Shown here piece after piece: positions 44,784-53,426 of a stretch of DNA of 64,000 nt. Position 1 is the stretch's first letter, and each line of letters opens with the position of its first letter. Below the pieces are notes generated by a model that was not told the origin of the DNA, did not search any database, and worked only from the letters and a program-made list of their open reading frames with translations. A program made the position numbers and the translations under genes. Source of the DNA: Salinirubellus salinus (GTDB taxonomy: Archaea; Halobacteriota; Halobacteria; Halobacteriales; Haloarculaceae); NCBI RefSeq assembly GCF_025231485.1, contig NZ_CP104003.1, positions 1,798,001 to 1,862,000 of the forward strand, in the 5' to 3' direction.

Positions 44784-47333
44784 TCAGGCCGGTGTCTCGC
44801 CGTCGCCGCCGGACTTCTCGGCCGGCGCCTCGGCCGCGGCGGGCTCCGTCGTCCCGGACTCGGGGGCGGCGGCGCCGCCGCCACCGTCGAACACCCGTGC
44901 CCAGACGACGAGCGTCGAGGGGAGCACGAGCAGCGACGAGACGAAGGCGTAGAACACCGAGAGCGCGGCCAGCAGGCCGAACTGGCCGATAGCCGGGAAC
45001 ACCGAGAGGACGAGCACGCCGATGCCGAACACCGTCGTCAGCATCGACCCCGCGAGCGCACCGCCCGTCCCTCGGACGGTCCGTTCGAGCGCGGTGAACA
45101 GGTCGTACTCGTGGTACTCGTCGGCGAACCGGTGGACGACGTGGACCGAGTAGTCGATCCCCAGGCCGATGGTCAGCCCGAGGATGGTCGCCGTGAACGC
45201 GTTGAACGAGATGCCGGCGAGTCGCATCGACCCGGCGACGAGCGCCACGGTGACGACGATGGGGAACAGGTTCGCCAGCCCCAGCGACGGGCGTCCCTCC
45301 AGCACCCAGTAGATGAACAGGAGGAACACGGCCGTCCCCGCGAGTGCGACGGCGAGGCTCGTCAGCGCCGACTGCAGGATGAGGTCGGAGATGGCCTGGA
45401 ACACGACGGTCCCGCCGGTGGCGGTGGCCGCGAACCGGAAGTTCCCCTCCAGCTCCTGCGCGTCGGCGGTGGTCTCGGCCTGCGTGGCGTCCGCCTCGAC
45501 GGAGTAGATGATCTGCGTCGAGCGGTAGTCCTCGGTCAGGTACTCCCGAGCCTCGCCGGCCGACGAGGAGGCGAACAGGTAGTCGTACACCTGTTCGAGG
45601 TTGTCGTCCGGGATGCCGTTCCCGTTCGCGTCGTTCCGCTGGACGAGGTCGCGGAACTCGGGGTCGCTCGCGGCCCGCTGTTCGATGACCGAGATGATGC
45701 CGGTCGCCTCCGCCTGCCCGTTCGACCGGACGAACGAGTCCGGCGGGTCCTCGCCGGCGCGATGGATGCTCTCCAGCGCGCTATCCTCGCGCAACGGCCC
45801 CTCGACGTACATGATGACCGAGGCCGACTGACTGACCGCGAACTTCTCTTCGAGGAAGTTCAGGTCACGGGTGACCGTGTACTCGCTGGGCTTGAACGGT
45901 TCGGGCAAGGACTGGAGGTACGCCGGGTTCTCCTCCGGCGGCAGGAAGTCCTCGTTCGTGAACGAGGTGTCGATGTCAGTGGCGTAGACGCCCGCACCGG
46001 CCGAGACGGCCAGCATCAGGAGGACGAACACGACCGGGGCGCGGCGGGCGATACCGACGCCGCCGGTGAGCGCCCGACCGAACGCCGACCCCTCCTGGCC
46101 CAGCGGCGTCTGGGAGAACGTCGGGATGGGGTACTTCTGTCGTGCCCGGTCCAGCGACACCTTCGCCGCCGGCAGGAACACCCCGAAGATGAGGAAGGTG
46201 AACACGATACCGACGCTCGCGACGATACCGAAGTCCGAGATGGGCGGCAGCGCCGAGGTGAGGTTCGCCGAGAACCCGATGACCGTCGTCCCCGTGACGA
46301 TGAAGAACGCGACGAGCAACTGGTCGGTCGCGGTGGTCATCGAGTCGTCGATGTCGTAGCCGAGCACCCGCTCCTCGCGGTAGCGATTCACCGCGTGGAT
46401 ACCGAAGTCGATACCGACCGCCAGCAACAGTGGCGGCACCGCGATGAGGATCTGGTTGAACGGGATGCCCGCCAGCCCCATGAACCCGAACGTCCAGACG
46501 ATGGTCATCAACAGACAGAACAGCCCCAGCAACAGGTCCATCAGGTCGCGGTAGGCGACCACGAGGAACAGGAAGATGAAGAACACCGCCGCGGGGATGA
46601 CGATGATGAGCGAGTCGCCGATGACGTTGCCGAACTCCGCGGAGATGATCCCGTTCCCGAACACACGGATGTCGCCGTCGACGGTGCTCGTGATGTACTG
46701 CGCGCGCAACTGGATGGGCGTGAGCGGCGAGCTACCGCCCTGTCCGGCCGACTCGGAGACGCCACCGGGGAGTTCGTGCGTGACGACGCCGATGGTCGCC
46801 GAGGCGCTCGCTGCCTCACGGTTGTAGTCCCTCGAGACCAGCCCACGGATGCCGCCGCGGTCGTCGGCCTGCCGGACCGCCCGGTCGATCTGGCCGGGCG
46901 TGGCCCGCTCGATGGCGGCGATCTGCTGTTCGAGCGTCGTCGCCGACGGGTCGAGCGTCCGAGCGACGATGCTGGCGACGCCGGAGGTGGAGTCGACCCG
47001 CAGCCCGTCGGCGTCCTGCAACCGCTGCTGGACCTCCAGCATCCGCAACATCTCGCGTTGCGAGAGGACGTTCTGGCCCGTCTGGATGAGCTGTGTGCTG
47101 CCGGTGTCGGTGCTGAACGACGGCCCGAACTCGCGCTGGACGTCCTCGAACGCGCGCTGGGCGGGGACGTCCTGGGTGAACCCCTCGGTCCCGGCGTCGG
47201 TCGAGACGTTCGCCAGCCCCCCCGCGAAGATCGCCGTCAGGACGAGGAAGACGACGACGATTCGCTTGGGATGGTTGACGATCTGGTCGTCCGCCGCGTC
47301 GATGAACCGCTGGTAGTCGACAGGCCCGGCCAT
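44784..47333 (-). CDS. RND-superfamily MMPL-type exporter (HAE3-like)
   Basis: The 849-residue protein has 12 transmembrane segments in two halves of 1+5. Each half has a large extracellular loop and a conserved permease core (VPPLLLAVGIDFGIHAVNRYREE and ILGLTIGLGIDYSVHVVHRFADEY). The Asp residues in these helices are the proton-relay positions of RND pumps. MMPL/HAE3 proteins export lipids or hydrophobic compounds. The ATG follows the stop of the repeat protein without a gap, so the two are one transcription unit. Confidence 0.92.
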   Translation of the reverse strand: MAGPVDYQRFIDAADDQIVNHPKRIVVVFLVLTAIFAGGLANVSTDAGTEGFTQDVPAQRAFEDVQREFGPSFSTDTGSTQLIQTGQNVLSQREMLRMLEVQQRLQDADGLRVDSTSGVASIVARTLDPSATTLEQQIAAIERATPGQIDRAVRQADDRGGIRGLVSRDYNREAASASATIGVVTHELPGGVSESAGQGGSSPLTPIQLRAQYITSTVDGDIRVFGNGIISAEFGNVIGDSLIIVIPAAVFFIFLFLVVAYRDLMDLLLGLFCLLMTIVWTFGFMGLAGIPFNQILIAVPPLLLAVGIDFGIHAVNRYREERVLGYDIDDSMTTATDQLLVAFFIVTGTTVIGFSANLTSALPPISDFGIVASVGIVFTFLIFGVFLPAAKVSLDRARQKYPIPTFSQTPLGQEGSAFGRALTGGVGIARRAPVVFVLLMLAVSAGAGVYATDIDTSFTNEDFLPPEENPAYLQSLPEPFKPSEYTVTRDLNFLEEKFAVSQSASVIMYVEGPLREDSALESIHRAGEDPPDSFVRSNGQAEATGIISVIEQRAASDPEFRDLVQRNDANGNGIPDDNLEQVYDYLFASSSAGEAREYLTEDYRSTQIIYSVEADATQAETTADAQELEGNFRFAATATGGTVVFQAISDLILQSALTSLAVALAGTAVFLLFIYWVLEGRPSLGLANLFPIVVTVALVAGSMRLAGISFNAFTATILGLTIGLGIDYSVHVVHRFADEYHEYDLFTALERTVRGTGGALAGSMLTTVFGIGVLVLSVFPAIGQFGLLAALSVFYAFVSSLLVLPSTLVVWARVFDGGGGAAAPESGTTEPAAAEAPAEKSGGDGETPA

Positions 47334-49628
47334 CTACGGACGCCGTCCTCGGACGGCGAACGCGACACCACCGAGGAGCAGGACGGCCGCACCGATGCCG
47401 AGGCCACCCACGCCGAACGGGACCGTCGAGAGGATGCCGCCACCCTCGCGGGCGGTCACCGAGACGGGGATCTGGTAGGTGTCCGAGAGCTTCGTGTCAC
47501 CGTCGGGTTCGGTGTACTGGAAGTCCATCGAGACGGGGTAGTCCTTCGCGGTGGCCGATCCCGCGGCCGAGATGGAGAACACCAGCGTGCGACTCTCGCC
47601 CGCTGGGATGCTGTCGACGAACGCCTCGTCGTCGTCGACGGTGATGGGCGAGTCGGCGAACAACTTCGCCGTCACGTCGGTGAGCTCCTGCTCGCCGTTG
47701 TTCGTCACCGTGATCTCCATCGTGGTCGAACTCCCGGCCTGGACGCTGACGTTCGAGTCGACGTCGAACACCTGGCGCTTCGGCCCGATCTCGTGGCGGG
47801 CGTACAGCGGGTCGGACTCGCGGGCTTCACCGTCCCCGTCGTCGTACTGCAGGCGGTAGGTGAACTGCCGGGGACCGTCGCGGGCCTCGGAGGACACCTC
47901 GACCGCGTACTCGAACGGGACGGACTCGCCGGGCGCGAGGTCACCGACCGCGTACTCCGTCTCGGGCGTGTCCACGTTCGCGCTCACGGGCTGGAGTACC
48001 AGCACCGCGTTCTCGATCTCGCTGGGACCGTCGTTGACGAGTTCACCCGAGAGCGTGCCCTCGTCACCGACACGGAGCGTCGCGTCCGTGTTCGCGAGCG
48101 AGAACGACTGCTCGGGCGCGGGCGTCACCCCGACGGTGACGGCCGCCGACTGCGCGTCGGTGCCGTCGGCGTCCTCGTAGGCGACCGTCGTGTCGACCGT
48201 GTAGGTCCGGTTCTCGGCCGTCGGCGCGAACGTGGCCTCGACGGTCACCTCGCGCGACTCGCCGGGGGCCCACTCCCCGACGAACGAGGAGGCCGACGGC
48301 GACCCGCCGAACGTCAGCCCGGCGTTGCTCGACTGCAGCGAGACGGTGGCGTCCGAGAGGGCCCGCTCGCCGGTGTTCGTCATCGTGAGCGTGAGCCGGC
48401 CACTGTCACCGGCGCTGGCGGTCACGTCGGTCACCTCGGCGGCGAACGTCTGCTCCGGGGCCGGGACGACGGAGAGCGTCACGGGGGCCGCGCTGGCGGT
48501 GCGCCCGTCCGGGCCGGTGTACGACACCGTCGCGTCGACGGTGAAACTGCGGTTCTCTGCGCTGGGTGCGAACGTGGACTCGACGGTCACCTCGCGTGAC
48601 TCGCCCGGCGCCCACTCCCCGACGAACGAGGAGGCCGACGGCGACCCGCCGAACGTCAGCGCGGCGTTGTTCGACTGGAACGCGACCGAGGCGTCCTGCA
48701 GGGTTCGGTCGGCGGTGTTCGTCAACTCGACGGTGAGCCGGCCGGTGTCGCCCGGCGCGGCCGTCGTCGAGACGGTACGGGTGGTGAACGTCTGCTCGGC
48801 GGCCGGGACGACCCCGAGCGAGAGCGTCTCCTCCTGCGGGACGCCGTCGCCGTCCTCGTAGGAGACGGTGCCGGCGAGCGCGAGCGGGCGGCGCTCGGCG
48901 TCGCCACCGACGCGGGCGGCGAACGTGAAGTTCCGCACCTCGCCGGCTTCCCACTCGCCGACGTAGGACTCGGCGCTGGGCGACCCGCCGAACGTCAGGT
49001 CGCTGTTCTTCGACTGGAGGGCGAACGAGGCGTCCGAGGCGGCCTCGTTCCCGGTGTTCTCCACGGCGACGACGACCTCGCCGGTGCCGCCGACGGGCGC
49101 GTCGGTCTCCGAGGAGACCACCTCGAACGTCGCCTGCTCGGTGACGCGGATGGTCACGTCGATGGTCTCGGTGACGGTCTCCTGAGACTGGACACGGTTG
49201 GGTGGGTCACCGGCGATCTGGTTCGTGTACGAGTAGGAGACCTCGACCGGCACGTCGTAGGTGCCCGGCTTCGCGTCCGCGTCGACGTGGATGTCGAACT
49301 GGGCGGGCACGGGCGCCTGCGTGCCGACCGAGCCGACGGCCACCTCGCTGGTCTGCACCTCGATCGGCGCGTCACCCGCGGACATCTCTAACGTCGTGCC
49401 ACGCGCGGTGGTGACGACGCTGCGCTCCGTGGGGATGGTCTGTTCGACGAGGTCGGCCTCGCCGCTGTTGACCACGTTGACGGTGAGCGTCGTCGACTCA
49501 CCGGGGGTCACCCGGTTGTCCGACAGCACCAGCGAGATGTCCGGTTCCCCGCGCGTGATGGCGGCGGCGGGCGTCGGGACGACGAGCATCGCGACCAGCA
49601 ACAGGACGGCGACGGTCCGGAGCTTCAT
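47334..49628 (-). CDS. Secreted repeat protein of the COG1361 (NEW3/S-layer-like) type
   Basis: The 764-residue protein has a signal peptide (AVLLLVAMLVVPTPAAA), a first beta domain, and three tandem repeats of about 113 residues each. All three repeats share the block LTFGGSPSA...VGEW, followed by a closing VxPAPEQTF-type strand. A further beta domain, a C-terminal transmembrane helix (PFGVGGLGIGAAVLLLGGVAFAV) and RGRRP anchor come next. The repeats look like Ig or NEW3 domains and probably shape an extracellular stalk. It is the first gene of the MMPL operon, so it may be the external partner of the exporter. Confidence 0.85.
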   Translation of the reverse strand: MKLRTVAVLLLVAMLVVPTPAAAITRGEPDISLVLSDNRVTPGESTTLTVNVVNSGEADLVEQTIPTERSVVTTARGTTLEMSAGDAPIEVQTSEVAVGSVGTQAPVPAQFDIHVDADAKPGTYDVPVEVSYSYTNQIAGDPPNRVQSQETVTETIDVTIRVTEQATFEVVSSETDAPVGGTGEVVVAVENTGNEAASDASFALQSKNSDLTFGGSPSAESYVGEWEAGEVRNFTFAARVGGDAERRPLALAGTVSYEDGDGVPQEETLSLGVVPAAEQTFTTRTVSTTAAPGDTGRLTVELTNTADRTLQDASVAFQSNNAALTFGGSPSASSFVGEWAPGESREVTVESTFAPSAENRSFTVDATVSYTGPDGRTASAAPVTLSVVPAPEQTFAAEVTDVTASAGDSGRLTLTMTNTGERALSDATVSLQSSNAGLTFGGSPSASSFVGEWAPGESREVTVEATFAPTAENRTYTVDTTVAYEDADGTDAQSAAVTVGVTPAPEQSFSLANTDATLRVGDEGTLSGELVNDGPSEIENAVLVLQPVSANVDTPETEYAVGDLAPGESVPFEYAVEVSSEARDGPRQFTYRLQYDDGDGEARESDPLYARHEIGPKRQVFDVDSNVSVQAGSSTTMEITVTNNGEQELTDVTAKLFADSPITVDDDEAFVDSIPAGESRTLVFSISAAGSATAKDYPVSMDFQYTEPDGDTKLSDTYQIPVSVTAREGGGILSTVPFGVGGLGIGAAVLLLGGVAFAVRGRRP

Positions 49629-49689
49629 GCGGCGGTCACCCGTGGGTCGACGGTGAAGGGCATCGTACCCCCACTCACTCGGGGGACCA

Positions 49690-49697
49690 GTATAAGC
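49690..49697 (-). promoter_or_regulatory. TATA-like element of the repeat-protein/MMPL operon
   Basis: AGTATAAG on the plus strand (CTTATACT on the minus strand) lies about 65 bases before the ATG at 49628. It is the only AT-rich element in that half of the spacer. Confidence 0.45.
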
Positions 49698-49784
49698 CCC
49701 GGTGCACTCCGGCCCGGTTCATCGGCGTTCCCCCTGCCCCCCCACCGTGTCGGGATGACGGTCGGCGGGCCCGCTCGGCCCCCG

Positions 49785-49802
49785 ACCGAACGAACGTTCG
49801 GT
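49785..49802. promoter_or_regulatory. TetR operator, copy 1
   Basis: ACCGAAC-GAAC-GTTCGGT is an inverted repeat with perfect 7-base arms. The 16 bases GAACGAACGTTCGGTA (49788-49803) are repeated exactly at 49813-49828. The site sits between the divergent TetR gene and the repeat-protein/MMPL operon. Confidence 0.7.
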
Positions 49803-49812
49803 AATCACGGCT

Positions 49813-49828
49813 GAACGAACGTTCGGTA
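49813..49828. promoter_or_regulatory. TetR operator, copy 2, next to the TetR promoter
   Basis: This second exact copy of GAACGAACGTTCGGTA begins 25 bases after the first. It abuts TTATGTA (about 49832-49838), the likely TATA box of the TetR gene. Binding here would block TetR's own transcription. Its position upstream of the MMPL operon promoter allows control of both directions. Confidence 0.7.
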
Positions 49829-49893
49829 GGGTTATGTACTTTCCGACCTGTCAGTACGACAGGAATCCGACGCGACCGTGTCGGCCCGGCCAC

Positions 49894-50526
49894 ATGAGAG
49901 AGGACCAACCCTTCGACGACGAACCCGCCACGACCGAGGAGCGCATCATGCACGCGACCTACGAGATGCTCGGTCGGCACGGGTACGCGGGCCTCTCGAT
50001 CGGGCGGATCGCCGAGGCGGCCGACCTCAGCAAGTCGTCGGTCTATCACTTCTACGACGACAAGGAGGACCTGCTGGTGGCGTTCCTCGACGGGATGCTC
50101 GAGTGGTTCCGGGGGCAGTTCGCCCAGGATCCCGAGGAGGATCCGGTGACGGCGTTACGCGAACAGGCCCGGAGCGTCGTCACCGGCGTCCCGCCGGGCG
50201 CACCGGCCCCCGTCGACGAGGACGGCGTCCCGTTCGGCCCGTTCGTCGAGCTCCGGGCGCAGGCCATCACGGACCCGGCGTTCCGCGAGCGGTTCACGCG
50301 CATCGACGCGCTGTTCCGACAGGAACTCGCGGAGGTCGTCGCCCGCGGCATCGAGGACGGCGTCTTCCGCGAGGTCGACCCGGACCGGACGGCCGAACTC
50401 CTGTTGACGCTGTTCATGGGGGTCGTCCTCCGGCGCTCGACGGCCGACGGGCTCGACACGGACGGTCTGACGGCCGAGCTGGAGCGACTGTTCGAGACGT
50501 ACCTGTACGCCCCGGACGCTCAGTAG
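49894..50526 (+). CDS. TetR-family transcriptional regulator
   Basis: This 210-residue protein has an N-terminal helix-turn-helix (YEMLGRHGYAGLSIGRIAEAADLSKSSVYHFYDDKEDLLVAFLDGM) that is fully typical of TetR. A helical ligand domain follows. The start is ATG 49894 (MREDQPFDD), not the upstream frame. It is divergent from the repeat-protein/MMPL operon with two identical operators between, so it most likely represses exporter synthesis until a compound binds. Its stop overlaps the converging DICT gene by 7 bases. Confidence 0.9.
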   Translation: MREDQPFDDEPATTEERIMHATYEMLGRHGYAGLSIGRIAEAADLSKSSVYHFYDDKEDLLVAFLDGMLEWFRGQFAQDPEEDPVTALREQARSVVTGVPPGAPAPVDEDGVPFGPFVELRAQAITDPAFRERFTRIDALFRQELAEVVARGIEDGVFREVDPDRTAELLLTLFMGVVLRRSTADGLDTDGLTAELERLFETYLYAPDAQ

Positions 50527-51257
50527 GACTCGACCAGCCCGTAGGAGGTGTTGAGGTAGTCGATGATCCAGTCGACGGTGTCGGGGTCGTACGTCCAGAA
50601 GCCGTAGAACGTGCGCGGTTCGCGCTCCTCGGCGAGCAGCGCACACTTGTTCACGTCGACGCCGCCGCCGTCGTAGACGACGAACCACGAGGTCTCGATC
50701 TCGCTCGAGCGCTCGACGTGGATGGTGAGGTCGGTGTCGTGGCGGGGGACCTCGGCGTCCGGGTACGCGTAGGCGTGGACGTCGAGGCGTTCCTTCTCCG
50801 CCAGCCGCTTGTAGACGTCCATCTGGTCGTCGAGGATAGAGAGCATCTGGAAGCCGGCGTGGAGCTGGCCCTTGCCGAGCCGCCACGCGCGGTCTTCGAT
50901 CTCACGGGAGGCCGCCACCATCTGCCCCGTGTCGTAGGACGTGAACATCGTCTCGTCCAGGTGGTCGAGGATGGGGCGGTACGAGCCCTCCTCGAACTCG
51001 GGGTCGTTGGGGTCGGCCTGCGAGAGGATATCGTCGATGCTCGCGGCCGTGACGAACTGGTCGTCCGCCTCGGGCGTGTCCTTCGAGAGCACCGCGAACC
51101 CACCAGGGCGTCCTGACTCCGTCCGCTCGTGTTCGACTGTGAGGTTTCTGTCGTGGAACCGCTCGCGGACCGCGGCGACGGTCTCCTCGTCGGCGTTGAA
51201 GACGGTGAGCGTCTTCTCGTGGCTCTCGACGCCGGCGATGAGTTCGGTCAGAGACAT
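50520..51257 (-). CDS. DICT sensory domain protein
   Basis: The 245-residue protein matches the haloarchaeal DICT domain family. It starts MSLTELIAGVESHEKTLTVFNADEETVAAV, has a central MFTSYDTGQMVAASREIEDRAWRLGKGQLHAGFQML, and ends in TWFV-like and TFYGFWTYDP strands. DICT domains are proposed to sense signals and often precede GGDEF or histidine kinase outputs. Here the domain occurs alone, which is common in haloarchaea. It converges with the TetR gene. Confidence 0.85.
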   Translation of the reverse strand: MSLTELIAGVESHEKTLTVFNADEETVAAVRERFHDRNLTVEHERTESGRPGGFAVLSKDTPEADDQFVTAASIDDILSQADPNDPEFEEGSYRPILDHLDETMFTSYDTGQMVAASREIEDRAWRLGKGQLHAGFQMLSILDDQMDVYKRLAEKERLDVHAYAYPDAEVPRHDTDLTIHVERSSEIETSWFVVYDGGGVDVNKCALLAEEREPRTFYGFWTYDPDTVDWIIDYLNTSYGLVESY

Positions 51258-51420
51258 CCCTGTTCAGTCGAACCGTCGATACTCACCTTTATAGTTCCTG
51301 CGGCGGCGTGGTCCAACATTCGGTCGCCAGACGGAGGTCAGAGACCCCGAGGCGTCCGTCCCGTCCCCCCGACGCCGGGGCCCGCTCGCTGGGCACGGCG
51401 AGATAGGGTCGCCGGCCCAC

Positions 51421-51505
51421 CCGCCGTATTAATACACATACTTCACGATTAATGTCTGCTATAGACTAGCAAACTCTTTAGTCTGCCCGCCGCCTCCCTC
51501 CGATT
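51421..51505 (+). promoter_or_regulatory. AT-rich promoter region of porAB
   Basis: This is the longest AT-rich patch between host genes in the window. It contains the palindrome TATTAATA, the inverted repeat AGACTA (51463-51468) / TAGTCT (51479-51484) and a TATA-like CTTTAG at 51476-51481. The last fits a start of transcription near 51505. The inverted repeat overlaps the TATA box and could be an operator. Confidence 0.45.
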
Positions 51506-51532
51506 ATGCTCAGTGCGGGTGACAGCAGATGA
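51506..51532 (+). CDS. Eight-codon leader ORF overlapping the porA start
   Basis: ATG at 51506 opens a frame coding MLSAGDSR. Its TGA (51530-51532) overlaps the porA ATG (51529-51531) as ATGA. If translated it would couple termination to porA initiation. It may also be a chance ATG in the leader. Confidence 0.25.
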   Translation: MLSAGDSR

Positions 51533-53424
51533 CCGACGAGGAACTCGTCTGGCGTATCGCCGGGGGGTCCGGCGACGGCATCGATTCGACGAGTCAGAAC
51601 TTCGCCAAGGCGCTGATGCGTTCCGGGCTGGACGTGTTCACGCACCGTCACTACCCCTCGCGCATCCGCGGTGGCCACACCTACGTGGAGGTACGCGCGG
51701 CGGGCGAGGACGTCGCCTCACGCGGCGACGGCTTCAACTTCCTGCTCGCGCTCGGTGACTCGTTCGCCCGGAACGAGCGCGAGGGCGCCATCTACGGCGA
51801 CGAACGCGCCAAGCCGCTCTACGAGAACCTCGACGAACTCCGCGAGGGCGGGGTCGTCGTCTACGACGAGGGCCTCCTCTCTGCGGACGACGCCGAGGAC
51901 TTCGAAGCGCGCGCCGAGGAGAACGACTGGCACGTCTACCCCGTCGACCTCCGTGGGATGGCTCGCGAGCGCGGGCGCGAGGTGATGCGCAACACCGCCG
52001 GTGTCGGCGTGACCGCTGCGCTGCTCGAGTACGACCTCGACGCCGTCGAGGACCTCATGCGAGGCCGGATGTCCGGCGACGTCCTCGAGGCCAACCTCGA
52101 CATCCTCGAGTCGGCCTACGAGGCCGCCACGGAGTTCGAGTTCACGCACGACCTCCGGATGCCGACCGGCGAGCACGACGAGGAGCAGGTACTCGTCAGC
52201 GGGTCGAACACCATCACCTTCGGCGCCATCGACTCCGGCTGTCGGTTCATCGCCGGCTACCCGATGACCCCGTGGACGGAGGTGTTCACGCTGATGAGCC
52301 AGTACCTCCCCGACATGGGCGGTATCTCCGAGCAGGTCGAGGACGAGATCGCCGCGGCGGCGCTCGCCCTCGGGGCCTCCCACGCCGGCGTCAAGGCGAT
52401 GTCCGGCTCCTCGGGCGGCGGGTTCGCGCTGATGTCCGAGCCCCTCGGCCTCGCCGAGATGACCGAGACGCCCATCGTCCTGCTGGAGTCGATGCGGGCC
52501 GGGCCCTCCACGGGGCTGCCCACGAAACCCGAGCAGGCCGACCTCGAACACGTCCTCTACACGAGTCAGGGCGACTCGAACCGCGTCGTCTTCGCGCCTG
52601 GCGACGCGATGGAGGCCTACGAGCAGACCCGCGACGCGTTCCACTTCGCCTACGAGTACGGGATGCCCGCCATCGTCGTCTACGACCAGAAGCTCTCGGG
52701 CGAGCTAAAGAACGTCCCCGCGTCGTTCTTCGACCGCGACCCCGACCCGTCGCTCGGGGCGACGCTCACGGAAGACGAGATCGCCGAGGCCGCCCACCAC
52801 CACTCCGGGAAGTTCGAGCGCTACACCCACGACTCGGAGACCGGCGCGGCCCCGCGCTCGGTGCCCGGCCAGCGGGGCGGGCGCTACCTCGCCTCGGGGA
52901 ACGAACACCACCCGACCGGCCACATCAGCGAGGACCCACACAACCGGGTCACCCAGATGGACCGCCGGATGCGGAAACTGACGTCCGTGCGTGCCGAACT
53001 CGACGAGCGCGACCACGAGGCGTCGAACCAGACCTACCACGGCCCCGACGACGCCGAGTACGGCATCGTCACGTGGGGGTCCAACCAGGGGACCGTCCGA
53101 GAGGCCGTCGACCGGCTGAACGACGCCGGCCACTCGGTGAAGATGCTCTCGGTGTCGGACCTCGCGCCGTTCCCCGCGACGGAGGTGACCGAGTTCCTCG
53201 AGTCGGTCGAGAGCGCCCTCGTCGTCGAGATGAACGCGAGCGGGCAGTTCAAGCGGCTCATGCAGGGCGAACTCGGTCGCTTCGGCGAGCTGCTGACGAG
53301 CTTCCTGAAGTACAACGGCGAACCGTTCGAACCTCGCGAGATCGTCGAGGGGTTCGAGTCGATGGCGAACGGCGAGGACGTCCACGGGGACGACACCCGC
53401 CTCGTGCGGGCGGCAGGTGACTGA
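51529..53424 (+). CDS. porA: Pyruvate:ferredoxin oxidoreductase, alpha (gamma-alpha fused) subunit
   Basis: The 631-residue protein has an N-terminal gamma domain (LVWRIAGGSGDGIDSTSQNFAKALMRSGLDVFTHRHYPSRIRGGHTYVEVR) fused to the alpha domain (FIAGYPMTPWTEVFTLMSQ, VEDEIAAAALALGASHAGVKAMSGSSGGGFALMSE). A C-terminal transketolase-like part follows. The length equals the halobacterial PorA I remember (631) rather than KorA (about 585). It oxidises pyruvate to acetyl-CoA, passing electrons to ferredoxin. The stop is 2 bases before porB. Confidence 0.9.
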   Translation: MTDEELVWRIAGGSGDGIDSTSQNFAKALMRSGLDVFTHRHYPSRIRGGHTYVEVRAAGEDVASRGDGFNFLLALGDSFARNEREGAIYGDERAKPLYENLDELREGGVVVYDEGLLSADDAEDFEARAEENDWHVYPVDLRGMARERGREVMRNTAGVGVTAALLEYDLDAVEDLMRGRMSGDVLEANLDILESAYEAATEFEFTHDLRMPTGEHDEEQVLVSGSNTITFGAIDSGCRFIAGYPMTPWTEVFTLMSQYLPDMGGISEQVEDEIAAAALALGASHAGVKAMSGSSGGGFALMSEPLGLAEMTETPIVLLESMRAGPSTGLPTKPEQADLEHVLYTSQGDSNRVVFAPGDAMEAYEQTRDAFHFAYEYGMPAIVVYDQKLSGELKNVPASFFDRDPDPSLGATLTEDEIAEAAHHHSGKFERYTHDSETGAAPRSVPGQRGGRYLASGNEHHPTGHISEDPHNRVTQMDRRMRKLTSVRAELDERDHEASNQTYHGPDDAEYGIVTWGSNQGTVREAVDRLNDAGHSVKMLSVSDLAPFPATEVTEFLESVESALVVEMNASGQFKRLMQGELGRFGELLTSFLKYNGEPFEPREIVEGFESMANGEDVHGDDTRLVRAAGD

Positions 53425-53426
53425 CA

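Noticed and set aside
45111-48599. 1162-codon open frame on the plus strand
   Set aside because: It is the complement of the MMPL and repeat-protein genes, with Arg/Asp/Val-rich nonsense and no motif.
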